From Planctomycetota bacterium (lineage in GTDB: Bacteria > Planctomycetota > UBA1135 > GCA-002686595): a stretch of DNA of 64,000 nucleotides. A program made the translations under genes and the position numbers. The notes beneath the pieces are model-generated. The model saw only the letters and a list, made by a program, of their open reading frames with translations. It did not search any database and had not been told where the DNA came from. Positions 53,332 through 61,621 of the stretch are shown here, one piece after another; the stretch's first letter is position 1, and every line of letters begins with the position of its first letter. The DNA lies in the NCBI GenBank assembly GCA_947484275.1, contig CANKOY010000013.1:1-64000 (forward strand), given 5' to 3'.

Positions 53332-54042
53332 ATGGCCTACCAGCGCGTCCTGCTCAAACTTTCTGGCGAAGCTCTCGGCGCGTCCGACAACGGCCACGGT
53401 CTCGATCCTGACGCGATCCAACTGATCGCGCGCCAGGTGGCGCACGTGAGTTCCATCGGCGTCGAGGTCGCCATCGTCGTCGGCGGCGGGAACATCCTGC
53501 GCGGGGCCGAGTTCTCGCGTCTTGGTGGCCACCGTGCGAATGCTGACTACATGGGAATGCTCGCCACGGTCATCAACGCCCTGGCTCTCTCGGACGCGAT
53601 CGAGCAATGCGGCGTGGATACGCGCGTGCAGACTGCCCTGGAAATCCGCCAAGTGGCCGAACCCTTCGCCCGGCGGCGCGCGATCGCGCACCTGGAAAAG
53701 GGCCGGATCGTGATCCTCGCCGCAGGCACCGGCAATCCGTTCTTCACCACAGACACCGCCGCGGCCCTTCGCGCCCGGGAACTGGGCTGTGAAGTGCTGC
53801 TGAAGGCGACCAAGGTCGACGGCGTCTACACTGCGGATCCAAAGCGCGACAAGAACGCCGTGCGCATCCCGACGCTATCGCACCAGCAGGTTCTCGAGCA
53901 GCAACTGAAGGTCATGGACGCCGCCGCGATCAGTTTGTGCATGGAATCCAGCCTGCCGGTGGTGGTCTTCAATCTTTTCGAGGAAGGCAATATCGAGCGC
54001 GTGATCCGGGGCGAAAACCTCGGAACCATCATCAGGAGCTAG
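53332..54042 (+). CDS. pyrH: Uridylate kinase
   Basis: 236 residues, usual for bacterial UMP kinases. Motifs: RVLLKLSGEALG at the start, IVVGGGNILRG for phosphate binding, ADYMGMLATVINALAL, AAGTGNPFFTTDTAAALRA and KATKVDGVYTADPKRD. It phosphorylates UMP to UDP in pyrimidine synthesis and is a hexamer of the amino-acid-kinase fold. It sits between tsf (19 bp) and frr (4 bp). An upstream open extension to 53281 overlaps tsf and is not conserved. Confidence 0.97.
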   Translation: MAYQRVLLKLSGEALGASDNGHGLDPDAIQLIARQVAHVSSIGVEVAIVVGGGNILRGAEFSRLGGHRANADYMGMLATVINALALSDAIEQCGVDTRVQTALEIRQVAEPFARRRAIAHLEKGRIVILAAGTGNPFFTTDTAAALRARELGCEVLLKATKVDGVYTADPKRDKNAVRIPTLSHQQVLEQQLKVMDAAAISLCMESSLPVVVFNLFEEGNIERVIRGENLGTIIRS

Positions 54043-54046
54043 AGCG

Positions 54047-54610
54047 ATGACAATCGAACCGAAGATCCAAGCGGACACCCGGGAACTGCTGGAAAAGGCC
54101 CTGCACCACGTGCAGGAGGTTCTGCGCGGCGTGCGCACCGGTCGGGCCACGTCGGCCCTCGTGGATAACATCCGCGTGGATTACTACGGTTCGTTGACGC
54201 CGCTCAATCAGATGGCGGCGATTTCGATCCCCGAGCCACGGATGATCGTGATCAAGCCCTTCGACATGAGCTCCCTGACGGAGATCGTCAAGGCATTGCA
54301 GAAGTCGGACCTTGGGATCACGCCCCAGTCTGACGGCAAGCTGGTCCGCCTGACCATGCCGCCGTTGTCGGGCGAACAGCGCACCAAGTACGCCGCCAAG
54401 GTCAAGGAGATGGCCGAGGAGGGGCGCATCGCCATGCGCAACGGCCGCCGGGACATGAACAAGCACGCGGACGCCGACCAGAAAGGCGGCAAGCTCACCG
54501 AGGACGAGGGCCGCAAGCTGCACGAGAAGATTCAGGAGCTGCTCAAGGAGTACGAGAAGAAGCTCGACCAGGTGCTCGAAAAGAAAATCGCCGAGATCAT
54601 GGAGGTCTAG
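54047..54610 (+). CDS. frr: Ribosome recycling factor
   Basis: 187 residues, the standard length. The three-helix domain and the loop domain are recognised by LRGVRTGRATSALVDNIRVD, YYGSLTPLNQMA, IPEPRMIVIKPFD, GKLVRLTMPPLSGEQR and ARRDMNK-like NGRRDMNKHADADQK. With EF-G it splits the post-termination ribosome. The ATG has AGGAG in the end of pyrH upstream, 8 bases away. It is the last gene of the cluster; a possible terminator and tRNA-Lys follow. Confidence 0.98.
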   Translation: MTIEPKIQADTRELLEKALHHVQEVLRGVRTGRATSALVDNIRVDYYGSLTPLNQMAAISIPEPRMIVIKPFDMSSLTEIVKALQKSDLGITPQSDGKLVRLTMPPLSGEQRTKYAAKVKEMAEEGRIAMRNGRRDMNKHADADQKGGKLTEDEGRKLHEKIQELLKEYEKKLDQVLEKKIAEIMEV

Positions 54611-54624
54611 GCGCCCGTGCGGAT

Positions 54625-54692
54625 CCGTCGCCCACTCGACTGCGCGCGCTTCCGAGAGCCCTCGTGCGCGGTGCCTCGCGACGGTGACTTTT
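54625..54692 (+). terminator. Possible terminator after frr
   Basis: CCGTCGC (54625-54631) can pair with GCGACGG (54678-54684), and TGACTTTTT follows. The long loop (46 bases, with further GC pairing inside) makes this a weak call. Confidence 0.35.
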
Positions 54693-54724
54693 TCGACGGA
54701 CTCCTCGGGTCGTTGTGCTCGGGC

Positions 54725-54752
54725 TTGCACGCCGTGGGCGCGACGCTATGCT
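54725..54752 (+). promoter_or_regulatory. Promoter of tRNA-Lys
   Basis: TTGCAC, a 16-bp spacer and TATGCT. The predicted start near 54759 would give a tRNA precursor with about 37 extra 5' bases. Confidence 0.55.
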
Positions 54753-54795
54753 CTCCGGCCCCCGGCGCGGCCGGGAACTTTCGCAACGGGAATGC

Positions 54796-54868
<73 letters not shown>

Positions 54869-54915
54869 CCCGCCCCTTTCCGTCGCGAGTGAAACTCCGC
54901 GGCAGTGCTCGAGAT

Positions 54916-55770
54916 TCACAGCCCCGCGGGGGGCAATCCAGGGACGCCATCCTCGGGCGTCAATCCGCCCAGAGCGCGGTACACCCGGCCCCAATACAGG
55001 GCCCTCGCCACACCGGTGATCGCCGTCAAGCATGCGTGCGCGACCCACAGGAACGGCAGGAAGCAGAAGATGATCCGCGCGCCGAAGGCAATCAGCGCCC
55101 ACAGGGCCAGACTCAGCGCGCAGTCCACCAGCGCCGAACGCACCGTGGCCCATGGATCGTTTTGCGCCAGTCGCCATCCGTGCTGCAGGGCCGAGACCAC
55201 ACCGCGGCGGTTCTGTGCAAGCGAGTGCAGCGCCAGTTGGAACAGGACGGAGATCACGGCGGCGTAGGCGCACGAAAACAGAAGCAGTGGTCCGCCGATC
55301 AGATAGGCCACGGTCGTCGCACCCTGGTCGGCGACGCTGCTGAGCACCAGGTACGAGCCGCCCAAAACGATCAAGTCGAGCAGCAGGACGCAGATCCACA
55401 ACCCGTAGGTCGGCCAGAGAAGTCCCTTGCCGGCTGTCCAGGCGTCGCGAAGTCGCGCGCGTCCGTTGCGCTCGACCGCGGCGTCCCAACCACGCGGAGT
55501 GGACAGACGCGCCAGGCCCACAACGAACAGCATCAGGGGCGGCACCAGGAACGGCAAAAGCGTCCCGGCGGCCTCGGGCATCGCGTCGTGATCCCAGCTG
55601 TCCAGTGTCGCGCGCGCGCCGAAGGCGGGCAGGAGCATCACCGACGGATACATGAATCCAGCCAGCCAAATCCAGGAGGGGCGCGCCGCCAACCGAACTG
55701 AGTCCGCCAGCGCGCTCTGCGCCGCGCGCAAACTGAGCCTGTCGCCGGGGTTGCCGATCCAAGTAGACAC
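54916..55770 (-). CDS. Integral membrane protein of unknown function
   Basis: 284 residues from GTG 55770; GTG 55851 would overlap the upstream gene. Five or six hydrophobic segments lie at about residues 30-50, 70-95, 130-155, 165-200 and 235-270, with a conserved-looking VVSALQHGWRLAQNDPWATVRSA cytoplasmic helix. No family was recognised. The pattern of paired membrane helices and a short C-terminal tail resembles uncharacterised planctomycete membrane proteins. It starts 43 bp after aminopeptidase P on the same strand, so co-transcription is likely. Confidence 0.7.
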   Translation of the reverse strand: MSTWIGNPGDRLSLRAAQSALADSVRLAARPSWIWLAGFMYPSVMLLPAFGARATLDSWDHDAMPEAAGTLLPFLVPPLMLFVVGLARLSTPRGWDAAVERNGRARLRDAWTAGKGLLWPTYGLWICVLLLDLIVLGGSYLVLSSVADQGATTVAYLIGGPLLLFSCAYAAVISVLFQLALHSLAQNRRGVVSALQHGWRLAQNDPWATVRSALVDCALSLALWALIAFGARIIFCFLPFLWVAHACLTAITGVARALYWGRVYRALGGLTPEDGVPGLPPAGL

Positions 55771-55813
55771 TGGTGATGTGCTGCGCGCTGAGCTGCGTTG
55801 AATTTTTGGCGAC

Positions 55814-57163
55814 TCAGCGAGCGCGGACCGTGCCAGCGTAGGGCGTTCCACAGGCGCGCTCTACTTCCTCGACGCCCTTGGGAATTGCGGACGTCAACAC
55901 TTCGTGTCCACCCGCGGTCACGAGCACGTCGTCCTCGATGCGAATCCCGATTCCGCGCCAGCGCGGCTCGACGCTTTCGTCATCGGGAGCAATGTAGAGT
56001 CCAGGTTCGACGGTCAGGACCTGTCCCGGCGCCAGGGCGCGCGATTTTCCGGCGATCAAGTATGCGCCGCAGTCGTGCACATCCAAGCCCAGCCAGTGAC
56101 TTGTGCGATGCATGTAGAAGCGCTTGTAGGACTCGCGTTCCGCGATCTCCGCGGCGCTCCCCGGCAGGAGTGAAAGTCGCGCGAGGCCTTCGCAGAGTAC
56201 GCGCACCGCCACTTCGTGCACGGACTGGAACGTGCGGCCGGGTTGGACTTGAGCGATGGCCGCGAGCTCCGCTTCGAGGACGATCTCATACAGCGCACGT
56301 TGCTCAGGCGAGAACCGACCGTTGACCGGAAATGTGCGCGTCACGTCGCTGGCGTAGCAATCGAATTCGGCCCCTGCGTCGATCAGGAGCAATTCTCCGT
56401 CTCGCAGCTCCCGGTTGTTTTCGTGGTAATGGAGAATGCAGGCGTTGGCGCCGCCGGCCACGATATTGCCATAGGCTGCCCCGCTCGCACCGCGGCGCAG
56501 GAACGTGTAGGTCAGGCGCGCGTCGATTTCGTTTTCGCCCATGCCAGCGCAGGTCTCTGACATGGCGGCGAGGTGCGCCTCTGTGGTGATTGCCGCGGCG
56601 CGCCGCATCAATTCCAATTCGGCCGCCGTCTTGAACAGACGTTGTTCGTGCACCAGCGGGGCAGGATCGAGAAGTTCGCTGGGCAGAGCCGCTTCCGAGC
56701 GAACCTGGGATCGCAACTTGCCGAGGACGCCTTGTACGCCGCGATCGCGGGCCTCATCGAGACCGCTGCGGTACACGACGCGCTCGTAGCCCTTGAGCAG
56801 ATCGAACAGGCGAGTCCAAAGCTCTGCGATCGGGTAGGCCTCGTCGATGCCAAGCGCCTTTGGCGCCGCCTCGATTCCCAGGCGCAGTCCGGTCCAGACC
56901 TCCTCGTCGCGTTTTTTTTCGCGCAGGAACAGCACGGCCCGGCGCCGCGGAGCGAGCACATCTCCGGGCAGCAACACCAGCACACTTTCCGGTTCCCCAA
57001 ATCCAGTCAGGTACCAGAAGTCGCTGTCCGGCCGAAACCGATACTCGCTGTCGTGGTTGCGCGTCTTGGCGCTCGCGGTGGGGATGATCGCTGCCGCGCC
57101 ACGCTCAGCGAGTGCTGCCAGCAAGCGCGCGCGGTTGTCGGCGTAGGCGTTGGTCGCGTCCAT
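55814..57163 (-). CDS. pepP: Xaa-Pro aminopeptidase (aminopeptidase P)
   Basis: 449 residues from MDATNAYADNR. The N-terminal creatinase-like domain has YRFRPDSDFWYLTGF and VLFLREKKRDEEVW. The C-terminal pita-bread domain carries all five metal ligands: DAGAEFDCYASDVTRTF (two Asp), HRTSHWLGLDVHDCG (His), VEPGLYI (Glu) and GIRIEDDVLV (Glu). A cytoplasmic enzyme that removes N-terminal residues before proline. TAACCT ends 8 bases before the ATG, suggesting a leaderless transcript. Downstream lies a membrane protein gene. Confidence 0.96.
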   Translation of the reverse strand: MDATNAYADNRARLLAALAERGAAAIIPTASAKTRNHDSEYRFRPDSDFWYLTGFGEPESVLVLLPGDVLAPRRRAVLFLREKKRDEEVWTGLRLGIEAAPKALGIDEAYPIAELWTRLFDLLKGYERVVYRSGLDEARDRGVQGVLGKLRSQVRSEAALPSELLDPAPLVHEQRLFKTAAELELMRRAAAITTEAHLAAMSETCAGMGENEIDARLTYTFLRRGASGAAYGNIVAGGANACILHYHENNRELRDGELLLIDAGAEFDCYASDVTRTFPVNGRFSPEQRALYEIVLEAELAAIAQVQPGRTFQSVHEVAVRVLCEGLARLSLLPGSAAEIAERESYKRFYMHRTSHWLGLDVHDCGAYLIAGKSRALAPGQVLTVEPGLYIAPDDESVEPRWRGIGIRIEDDVLVTAGGHEVLTSAIPKGVEEVERACGTPYAGTVRAR

Positions 57164-57171
57164 GGCGCGCG

Positions 57172-57177
57172 AGGTTA
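57172..57177 (-). promoter_or_regulatory. -10-like box (TAACCT) 8 bases before pepP
   Basis: On the minus strand GCGCTAACCT, then CGCGCGCC, then ATG. The GC-rich setting makes the TAnnnT stand out. It lacks the TG extension. Confidence 0.42.
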
Positions 57178-57263
57178 GCGCAGTGCCCGCCACGGAGGAA
57201 AACCGATCCGGAATGTCAGGGAATGGACGCGCAGTCGCGGCGCGAAGCCCCCGGGAGTCCGGG

Positions 57264-58382
57264 CTACCTCGGCCGCAGTGCGAAGCGTTCCGCCAGGGTC
57301 ACCATGCCAAGGAATTTGCGACGCGCGACCGCGGGGTCGGACAGGTCGATCCGAACGCCGCTGAATTCTGGGCCCGCGCGGTTGCCACAATTCACTTCGA
57401 CGCCGAGCACGCGCGCGAACGCAGGACCGGCCGCGCGGAAGACCGACGCGTCCGGCATCTGCTCGGGGAATTCGAACCGCAGCCCCATGTCCGCGATGGC
57501 ACGCGGCGAATTTTGCGGGAGGTTGGTCGGCCAAGCGACACTGCGCGGTTTGAAGCGGCCGAACAGCGTGTGGGCGTCATCGCCCGGAGCAATGGCCACT
57601 TCCAAGACCTCGCCCACGTCGTCCTGGCGCATCCAATCGATGTACGCCACGCGCACCTCGAAGTCAGCGAGCTCCGGCAGAAGCACGCGCACGCGGGCCG
57701 AACCGCCCGCCCGGTGTACGAATTCGATCTGGATCCCGTCGCTCTCGAGGGCGACGCGCATTGAGACGGTCGCCGTTCCCACGTGCAGCTCTTCGAGGCG
57801 CATCTCCCGCCGATCGATCCACGTGCGACCCAGGGGCACCTGTGCCGCTGGCACCGACGGGGGCGGAATTGCAGGACGCAGCAGCACACCGTCGGGAAGG
57901 GCACGGACCTGGCCGCCGAGACCCATAGCGAACCGGCCCTCCGGCAGTGCCACTCCCGCTGCGGACGGCTGCGCTGTCTGAACCCCTGGCAAGAACTGCG
58001 GCAGGAGCGCGGCGCAGATGCCAGGCGATCCTCCGGTGGCAGCGAAGTGATCCCAGGCGTCGTCCCAGCGACCCTGGGACAGGGCAGCGCGCGCGAGACT
58101 TGCCCTGCGCTGCGCGTCGGGCTGGCTGGTGCCCGTTTCGGCCCGGACGGCGTCCGCCCAGGCTTGCCACGCCTCAGGCCTGTCCCAAGCCGCAAAGTCC
58201 ACGGCGCTCGCCTGCTCGGTGGGGAGGTCCATGGCCGCGGTTCCGGCGCCCACTCCTGCGAACGCGCGCGCTGCTGGGCCCGCGGGCAGGGTGACGCCGG
58301 TGCGATCGCCCTGCGGAGCCTGAGAGGCTTGCAGGAGCATGAGCACGCCGAGCGCGCAGTTGAAGTGCTTGGGGGAAGTCAC
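57264..58382 (-). CDS. Exported protein of unknown function
   Basis: 372 residues from GTG 58382, giving a signal-like MTSPKHFNCALGVLMLLQ cut near ASQAPQ; ATG 58340 would also keep part of it. Residues about 60-130 are Ala/Asp-rich and partly helical (RRASLARAALSQGRWDDAWDHF, TPR-like). The C-terminal about 200 residues are beta-rich: TATVSMRVALESDGIQIEF, RVRVLLPELADFEVRVAY and RFEFPEQMPD. No family recognised. It lies 100 bp upstream of aminopeptidase P on the same strand and is divergent from the Trm112-like gene. Confidence 0.6.
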   Translation of the reverse strand: MTSPKHFNCALGVLMLLQASQAPQGDRTGVTLPAGPAARAFAGVGAGTAAMDLPTEQASAVDFAAWDRPEAWQAWADAVRAETGTSQPDAQRRASLARAALSQGRWDDAWDHFAATGGSPGICAALLPQFLPGVQTAQPSAAGVALPEGRFAMGLGGQVRALPDGVLLRPAIPPPSVPAAQVPLGRTWIDRREMRLEELHVGTATVSMRVALESDGIQIEFVHRAGGSARVRVLLPELADFEVRVAYIDWMRQDDVGEVLEVAIAPGDDAHTLFGRFKPRSVAWPTNLPQNSPRAIADMGLRFEFPEQMPDASVFRAAGPAFARVLGVEVNCGNRAGPEFSGVRIDLSDPAVARRKFLGMVTLAERFALRPR

Positions 58383-58686
58383 GTTGAAGAGGGGACCGCG
58401 GCCGGAGTGTCCTGTCAACGCGCGATCGAGGTCGCGGTTCGGATTCACTCGACGACGCCAAGATCCGAGACTTCTCTGCCAGCAGGAGGCTGACCCAGAT
58501 CCAGTTCCACTAATCGCGGCTCGCGCGGGCATCGGAAACGGGACTGCCAGGCGTTTCAGCGGTGGCCCTGGGTCCAAAGGAGCGCCACACTTGCGTGGCT
58601 CTAGCCCCCAGGCCGAACGCTGTATTGCCAGCAGGCTTGTGCGGGGCCGCCCCCGGAGCGAGACTTCCTGACGAAATCAGCCGCCC
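58383..58686. other. 304-bp divergent intergenic region
   Basis: Nothing convincing is encoded. GCCAGCAGG occurs twice (about 58480 and 58624) and GAGACTTC twice (about 58466 and 58662), the two pairs about 145 and 195 bp apart, so a short imperfect duplication is possible. No -10-like box close to either start was found. Confidence 0.35.
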
Positions 58687-58959
58687 ATGACCAAGCCGAC
58701 CCAGCCCAAACAGCACATCGACGCCGAGTTGCTCTCGATCCTCGCCTGCCCCGAAACGCACCTTGGCTTGCGCATGGCGAGTGCAGCGGAACTGGCGAAG
58801 CTCAACGCAGCCATCGCTGCTGGCAAGACCTTGAATCAGGCTGGCAAGTCCGTGACTCAGGCCTTTGATGCCGGGCTGATGCGCGAGGACCAGAAGCGCA
58901 TCTACCCGATCCGCGATGGCATACCGGTGCTGTTCATCGACGAGGGCGTTTCGCTCTAG
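58687..58959 (+). CDS. Trm112-like (UPF0434-type) small protein
   Basis: 90 residues. The pattern LLSILACPETHLGLRMASAAELAKLNAAI with C-terminal RIYPIRDGIPVLFIDEGVSL is that of bacterial Trm112-family proteins. Only one Cys of the usual zinc-binding pairs is present, so the zinc site is probably lost, as in many bacterial members. In archaea and eukaryotes Trm112 activates methyltransferases; bacterial partners are less known. The EboE-like gene begins 6 bp after its stop, so the two are co-transcribed. Confidence 0.88.
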   Translation: MTKPTQPKQHIDAELLSILACPETHLGLRMASAAELAKLNAAIAAGKTLNQAGKSVTQAFDAGLMREDQKRIYPIRDGIPVLFIDEGVSL

Positions 58960-58965
58960 AAGCCC

Positions 58966-60240
58966 GTGCGTTTCACGCATGGAGCCCATCCGGGCAAGGC
59001 CCTGCGGCTGGGGTATTGCCTGAACGTACACCCCGCCGCGACGCTGCAAGCTGTGGTCTCGGGGATCGAGACGATCACCCTGCCGCTGCGCGAGCGTCTG
59101 GCTCCCGGGTCACCCTTCGGAGTCGGGATGTACCTGCCGGCGCGAGCGTTCGGGGTGCCGTCAGACTTTGCCGATGGTGGCCTCGATTCGCGCGCGGCCG
59201 CCCGGCAGGCCCTGACGGCCCTGGGACCTCTGTTCGAGCGACACGCCCTCGACGCGTTCACCTTCAACGCCTTTCCCTTCGGCGACTTTCACAGCCCGAC
59301 ACTGAAGGCGCGCGTTTTCGAGCCCACTTGGCTCGAGCCTTCGCGCGCCCGCTGGACCGGCGCAGTTGCGGCCCTGGCGGCGGGACTGCCGCGCCCCGCC
59401 GGGCGCAGTCACATTTCGATCAGCACGCACACCGGCATGCACTCCAGCTCGCCCCAAGTTCTGGGGGCGGGGCCAGCCCTTGCATCAGCCTTGACCTCGG
59501 TGGTCCGAGAGCTCGGTGGATTCGATTCCGAACGCATCGTGCTCGCCCTCGAGCCCGAGCCGCGGGCCAACTGCAACGATACCGGAGAGCTTCGAGCGCT
59601 CTTCGCCGAGAGTCTTGTCAAGGCGGGCCCCAAGGCTGACCTGCGCGCCCACCTGGGCACGTGCCTCGACGCTTGCCATGCGGCGGTGGAGTTCGAGGTT
59701 GCCGACGAAGCGCTGTCCAACGCGGCCGCGGGCGGGGCAGGGATCGCGAAGCTGCAGATCACAAACGCGGTGCGATTGCGAGATCCCGCCCGCAATCACC
59801 GCGGCCGGGCGGCACTGTTCGCCATGGCGGAACCGCGCTACCTGCATCAGGTCACCGGCCGTGGACCCGCAGGCCGCATTCGCGCCCACGACCTGCCCGA
59901 GGTTCAGCGCGCCTTCGCCGCGGGCGACCCGGCCTGGGCGGCCTGCGACGAATGGCGTTGCCACTTTCACGTCCCGGTGGACTTGGCCGTGCTAGGGGAC
60001 TCGGGCCTAGAGACGACCCGCGAGGAGACCGACCGGTTGCTCGACCTCGCCCTGACGCAGCCTGCGCTCTGGGGCCCGGATGAACTCCATCTGGAGATCG
60101 AGACCTACACCTGGGATGTGCTCCCGACGCCCGCGCGGGGCAGCGGCGAGCTGATCGACAGCCTGGAGCGCGAGTATCGCCACGTCTTGGCGCGTCTGGC
60201 GCGCGCCGGTTGGGCATTGGATTCGGCTTCAGCGCGTTGA
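58966..60240 (+). CDS. eboE: EboE-like TIM-barrel protein
   Basis: 424 residues from GTG 58966. Recognition rests on the N-terminal RLGYCLNVHPAATLQAVVSGI, FTFNAFPFGDFHSPTLKARVFEPTW, then SISTHTGMHSSSP, ALEPEPRANCNDTGELRALF, HLGTCLDACHAAVEFE and the C-terminal HLEIETYTWDVLP. EboE belongs to ebo clusters, which move secondary-metabolite precursors to the periplasm in cyanobacteria and other bacteria; it looks like a xylose-isomerase-type TIM barrel. No other ebo gene (eboA, eboB, eboC, eboD, eboF) is adjacent. The last codons contain the -35 box of the tRNA-Glu promoter. Confidence 0.78.
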   Translation: MRFTHGAHPGKALRLGYCLNVHPAATLQAVVSGIETITLPLRERLAPGSPFGVGMYLPARAFGVPSDFADGGLDSRAAARQALTALGPLFERHALDAFTFNAFPFGDFHSPTLKARVFEPTWLEPSRARWTGAVAALAAGLPRPAGRSHISISTHTGMHSSSPQVLGAGPALASALTSVVRELGGFDSERIVLALEPEPRANCNDTGELRALFAESLVKAGPKADLRAHLGTCLDACHAAVEFEVADEALSNAAAGGAGIAKLQITNAVRLRDPARNHRGRAALFAMAEPRYLHQVTGRGPAGRIRAHDLPEVQRAFAAGDPAWAACDEWRCHFHVPVDLAVLGDSGLETTREETDRLLDLALTQPALWGPDELHLEIETYTWDVLPTPARGSGELIDSLEREYRHVLARLARAGWALDSASAR

Positions 60241-60266
60241 CAGGCCCCACAGGCGGGCAGTATCGT
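60237..60266 (+). promoter_or_regulatory. Promoter of tRNA-Glu, overlapping the eboE stop
   Basis: TTGACA, an 18-bp spacer and TATCGT. The TGA inside TTGACA is the eboE stop codon. Predicted start near 60273. Confidence 0.65.
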
Positions 60267-60320
60267 CCCGCCCCACTTCATCGGGCCAAGCCGGACGGCC
60301 CAGTGGAGTCGAACTTGGGT

Positions 60321-60398
60321 GGCCCCATCGTCTAGCCCGGCCTAGGACACCAGGTTTTCATCCTGGCGACAGGGGTTCGAATCCCCTTGGGGTCACCA
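60321..60398 (+). tRNA. tRNA-Glu (TTC anticodon), CCA encoded
   Basis: Acceptor GGCCCCA pairs with TGGGGTC; anticodon stem CCAGG/CCTGG encloses TTTTCAT with anticodon TTC; T-arm AGGGGTTCGAATCCCCT is perfect. Discriminator A (GTCACCA) is followed by CCA. The D-loop region GCCCGGCCTAGGACA is typical of tRNA-Glu. Confidence 0.95.
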
Positions 60399-60403
60399 TT
60401 TCA

Positions 60404-60435
60404 CCACCCACCCCTGATAACTCGGGGGTGGGTGG
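60404..60435 (+). terminator. Terminator after tRNA-Glu
   Basis: Perfect 11-bp stem CCACCCACCCC / GGGGTGGGTGG with a 10-base loop, starting 5 bases after the tRNA and followed by CCTTGTTT. Confidence 0.75.
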
Positions 60436-60565
60436 CCTTGTTTCGGCCCCAACGTGGCCGGCGAGGCCGAACCTGCTGCGACCAGTGCGCAGTGGTCCGT
60501 CCGCTGTGCCGCCCCTGAGTTCGCGGCAGTCCTCGCCCAGAGTCGACGGCCGTGCCCAGGTACCG

Positions 60566-60991
60566 TCAGCCCTGGGACTTGGATGAACGTCTGCGCGCGG
60601 ACACCGGCTTGGCTGCCGCTGCGGTCTTTGGGATGCGCCCGTTGTCAACGGCCTCCTGCAACAGGCGGACTTCCTGGATGATCCCCATGAAGCGACGACC
60701 GAAGGGGGTGAGTACGTACTCGACTTCGACGGGCGGCTTCTCTCCGAACACTGTCCGTCGCGCGATGCCGAAGCGGATCATCTTTCGCAGCCGCTCGTTC
60801 ATTACTTTTGCGGACAAGCCCTCGGACGCACGGAGCAGGGCGCTCGGCCGACTGCATCCATCGCCAAGAAGTCGGAGCAGTCCGACGGACCACTTGCATC
60901 CGACGATGCTCTCGACCATCGAGGCCACAGGAATGGCCTTGGCATCGGTGGTCTCAAGTCTCGCCTGGGCCATCGAATTCTCGTGGAGCAT
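60566..60991 (-). CDS. HxlR-family transcriptional regulator
   Basis: 141 residues. The winged helix is typical: ESIVGCKWSVGLLRLLGDG, SRPSALLRASEGLSAKVMNERLRKMI and YVLTPFGRRFMGII. A Cys lies in the first helix (position about 32), where several HxlR proteins have a redox- or electrophile-sensing Cys. The C-terminal tail is Ala/Arg/Ser-rich. It is divergent from a CPVC thioredoxin-like gene 126 bp away, the usual layout of a regulator and its target. TGG-TAAGGT ends 9 bases before its ATG. Confidence 0.92.
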   Translation of the reverse strand: MLHENSMAQARLETTDAKAIPVASMVESIVGCKWSVGLLRLLGDGCSRPSALLRASEGLSAKVMNERLRKMIRFGIARRTVFGEKPPVEVEYVLTPFGRRFMGIIQEVRLLQEAVDNGRIPKTAAAAKPVSARRRSSKSQG

Positions 60992-61000
60992 CGTGCGCGT

Positions 61001-61009
61001 ACCTTACCA
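61001..61009 (-). promoter_or_regulatory. Extended -10 box (TGG-TAAGGT) 9 bases before the hxlR-like ATG
   Basis: On the minus strand TGGTAAGGT, nine bases, then ATG. It predicts a leader of about 1-3 bases for the regulator gene. Confidence 0.45.
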
Positions 61010-61117
61010 GAAGGTGCCTTCTTGGCTGGATCGCGGGGCATCGGCATCCTCCCGCGTCGGTGGTGCGAGAGGCGCACCGCGAATCGTTCGAACCCCACGA
61101 CCCCAGGAGACAGGATC

Positions 61118-61354
61118 ATGAAGAACAAGGCAGTTTTCTACCATGCAGGATGCCCCGTGTGCGTCAGCGCCGAACAGTCGGTGCTCGCGGCACTGGATAA
61201 AAACCGCTTCGATGTGGAAGTTGTTCACCTCGGCACGGCCAAGGGCCGCGTCTCGGAGGCCGAGAAGCTCGGCGTCAAGTCTGTGCCTGCGCTCGCCCTG
61301 AACGGCCAGGTCTTCCACATCAACTTCGGTGCGAGCTTGTCCGCCCTGAAGTGA
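61118..61354 (+). CDS. Small thioredoxin/glutaredoxin-like protein with CPVC motif
   Basis: 78 residues. The N-terminus AVFYHAGCPVCVSAEQ places CPVC at residues 12-15, and KSVPALALNG supplies the cis-proline loop, so a compact thioredoxin fold is expected. The ATG has AGGAG 9 bases upstream; a longer frame to 60983 is open but overlaps the divergent promoter region. Divergent HxlR regulator suggests redox- or quinone-responsive control. Comparable small proteins are annotated as thioredoxin-family or DUF953-type; the exact partner is unknown. Confidence 0.83.
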   Translation: MKNKAVFYHAGCPVCVSAEQSVLAALDKNRFDVEVVHLGTAKGRVSEAEKLGVKSVPALALNGQVFHINFGASLSALK

Positions 61355-61621
61355 CCGTTCGACGGCGTGCGCGCTCGGGAAGGGGAGGCGCCGACGGCTT
61401 CACTCGTTGTTGTCGTCGCTCGTGCTCCCTTCGCACGGCACGTCTCCCGTAGTCGCCGAGTGGTTCCACACACCGCGCTGGTTCCAACTCGGCATGAATG
61501 GAATCACCATCTCTCTGGACTCGCCCTGGCACCGGCCGGGCGGGTCCTTTCCATTTGCTGCCGTGCTCCCGCGGCGGGCTGGAATTTCCTAGAGCGCGCT
61601 GTGGCGAAATTCTGTCCGAGC
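61355..61621. other. 267-bp gap between the CPVC protein and the SUMF1 protein
   Basis: A 61-codon frame at 61407-61592 is open but has no initiation signal and no recognisable family, and its codon use does not stand out from non-coding frames. I see no hairpin terminator with a T-tract. I regard the gap as non-coding, perhaps remnant DNA. Confidence 0.3.

Noticed and set aside
61407-61592. 61-codon open frame between the CPVC protein and the SUMF1 gene
   Set aside because: No start signal, no recognisable family and it overlaps two other equally open frames; treated as non-coding.
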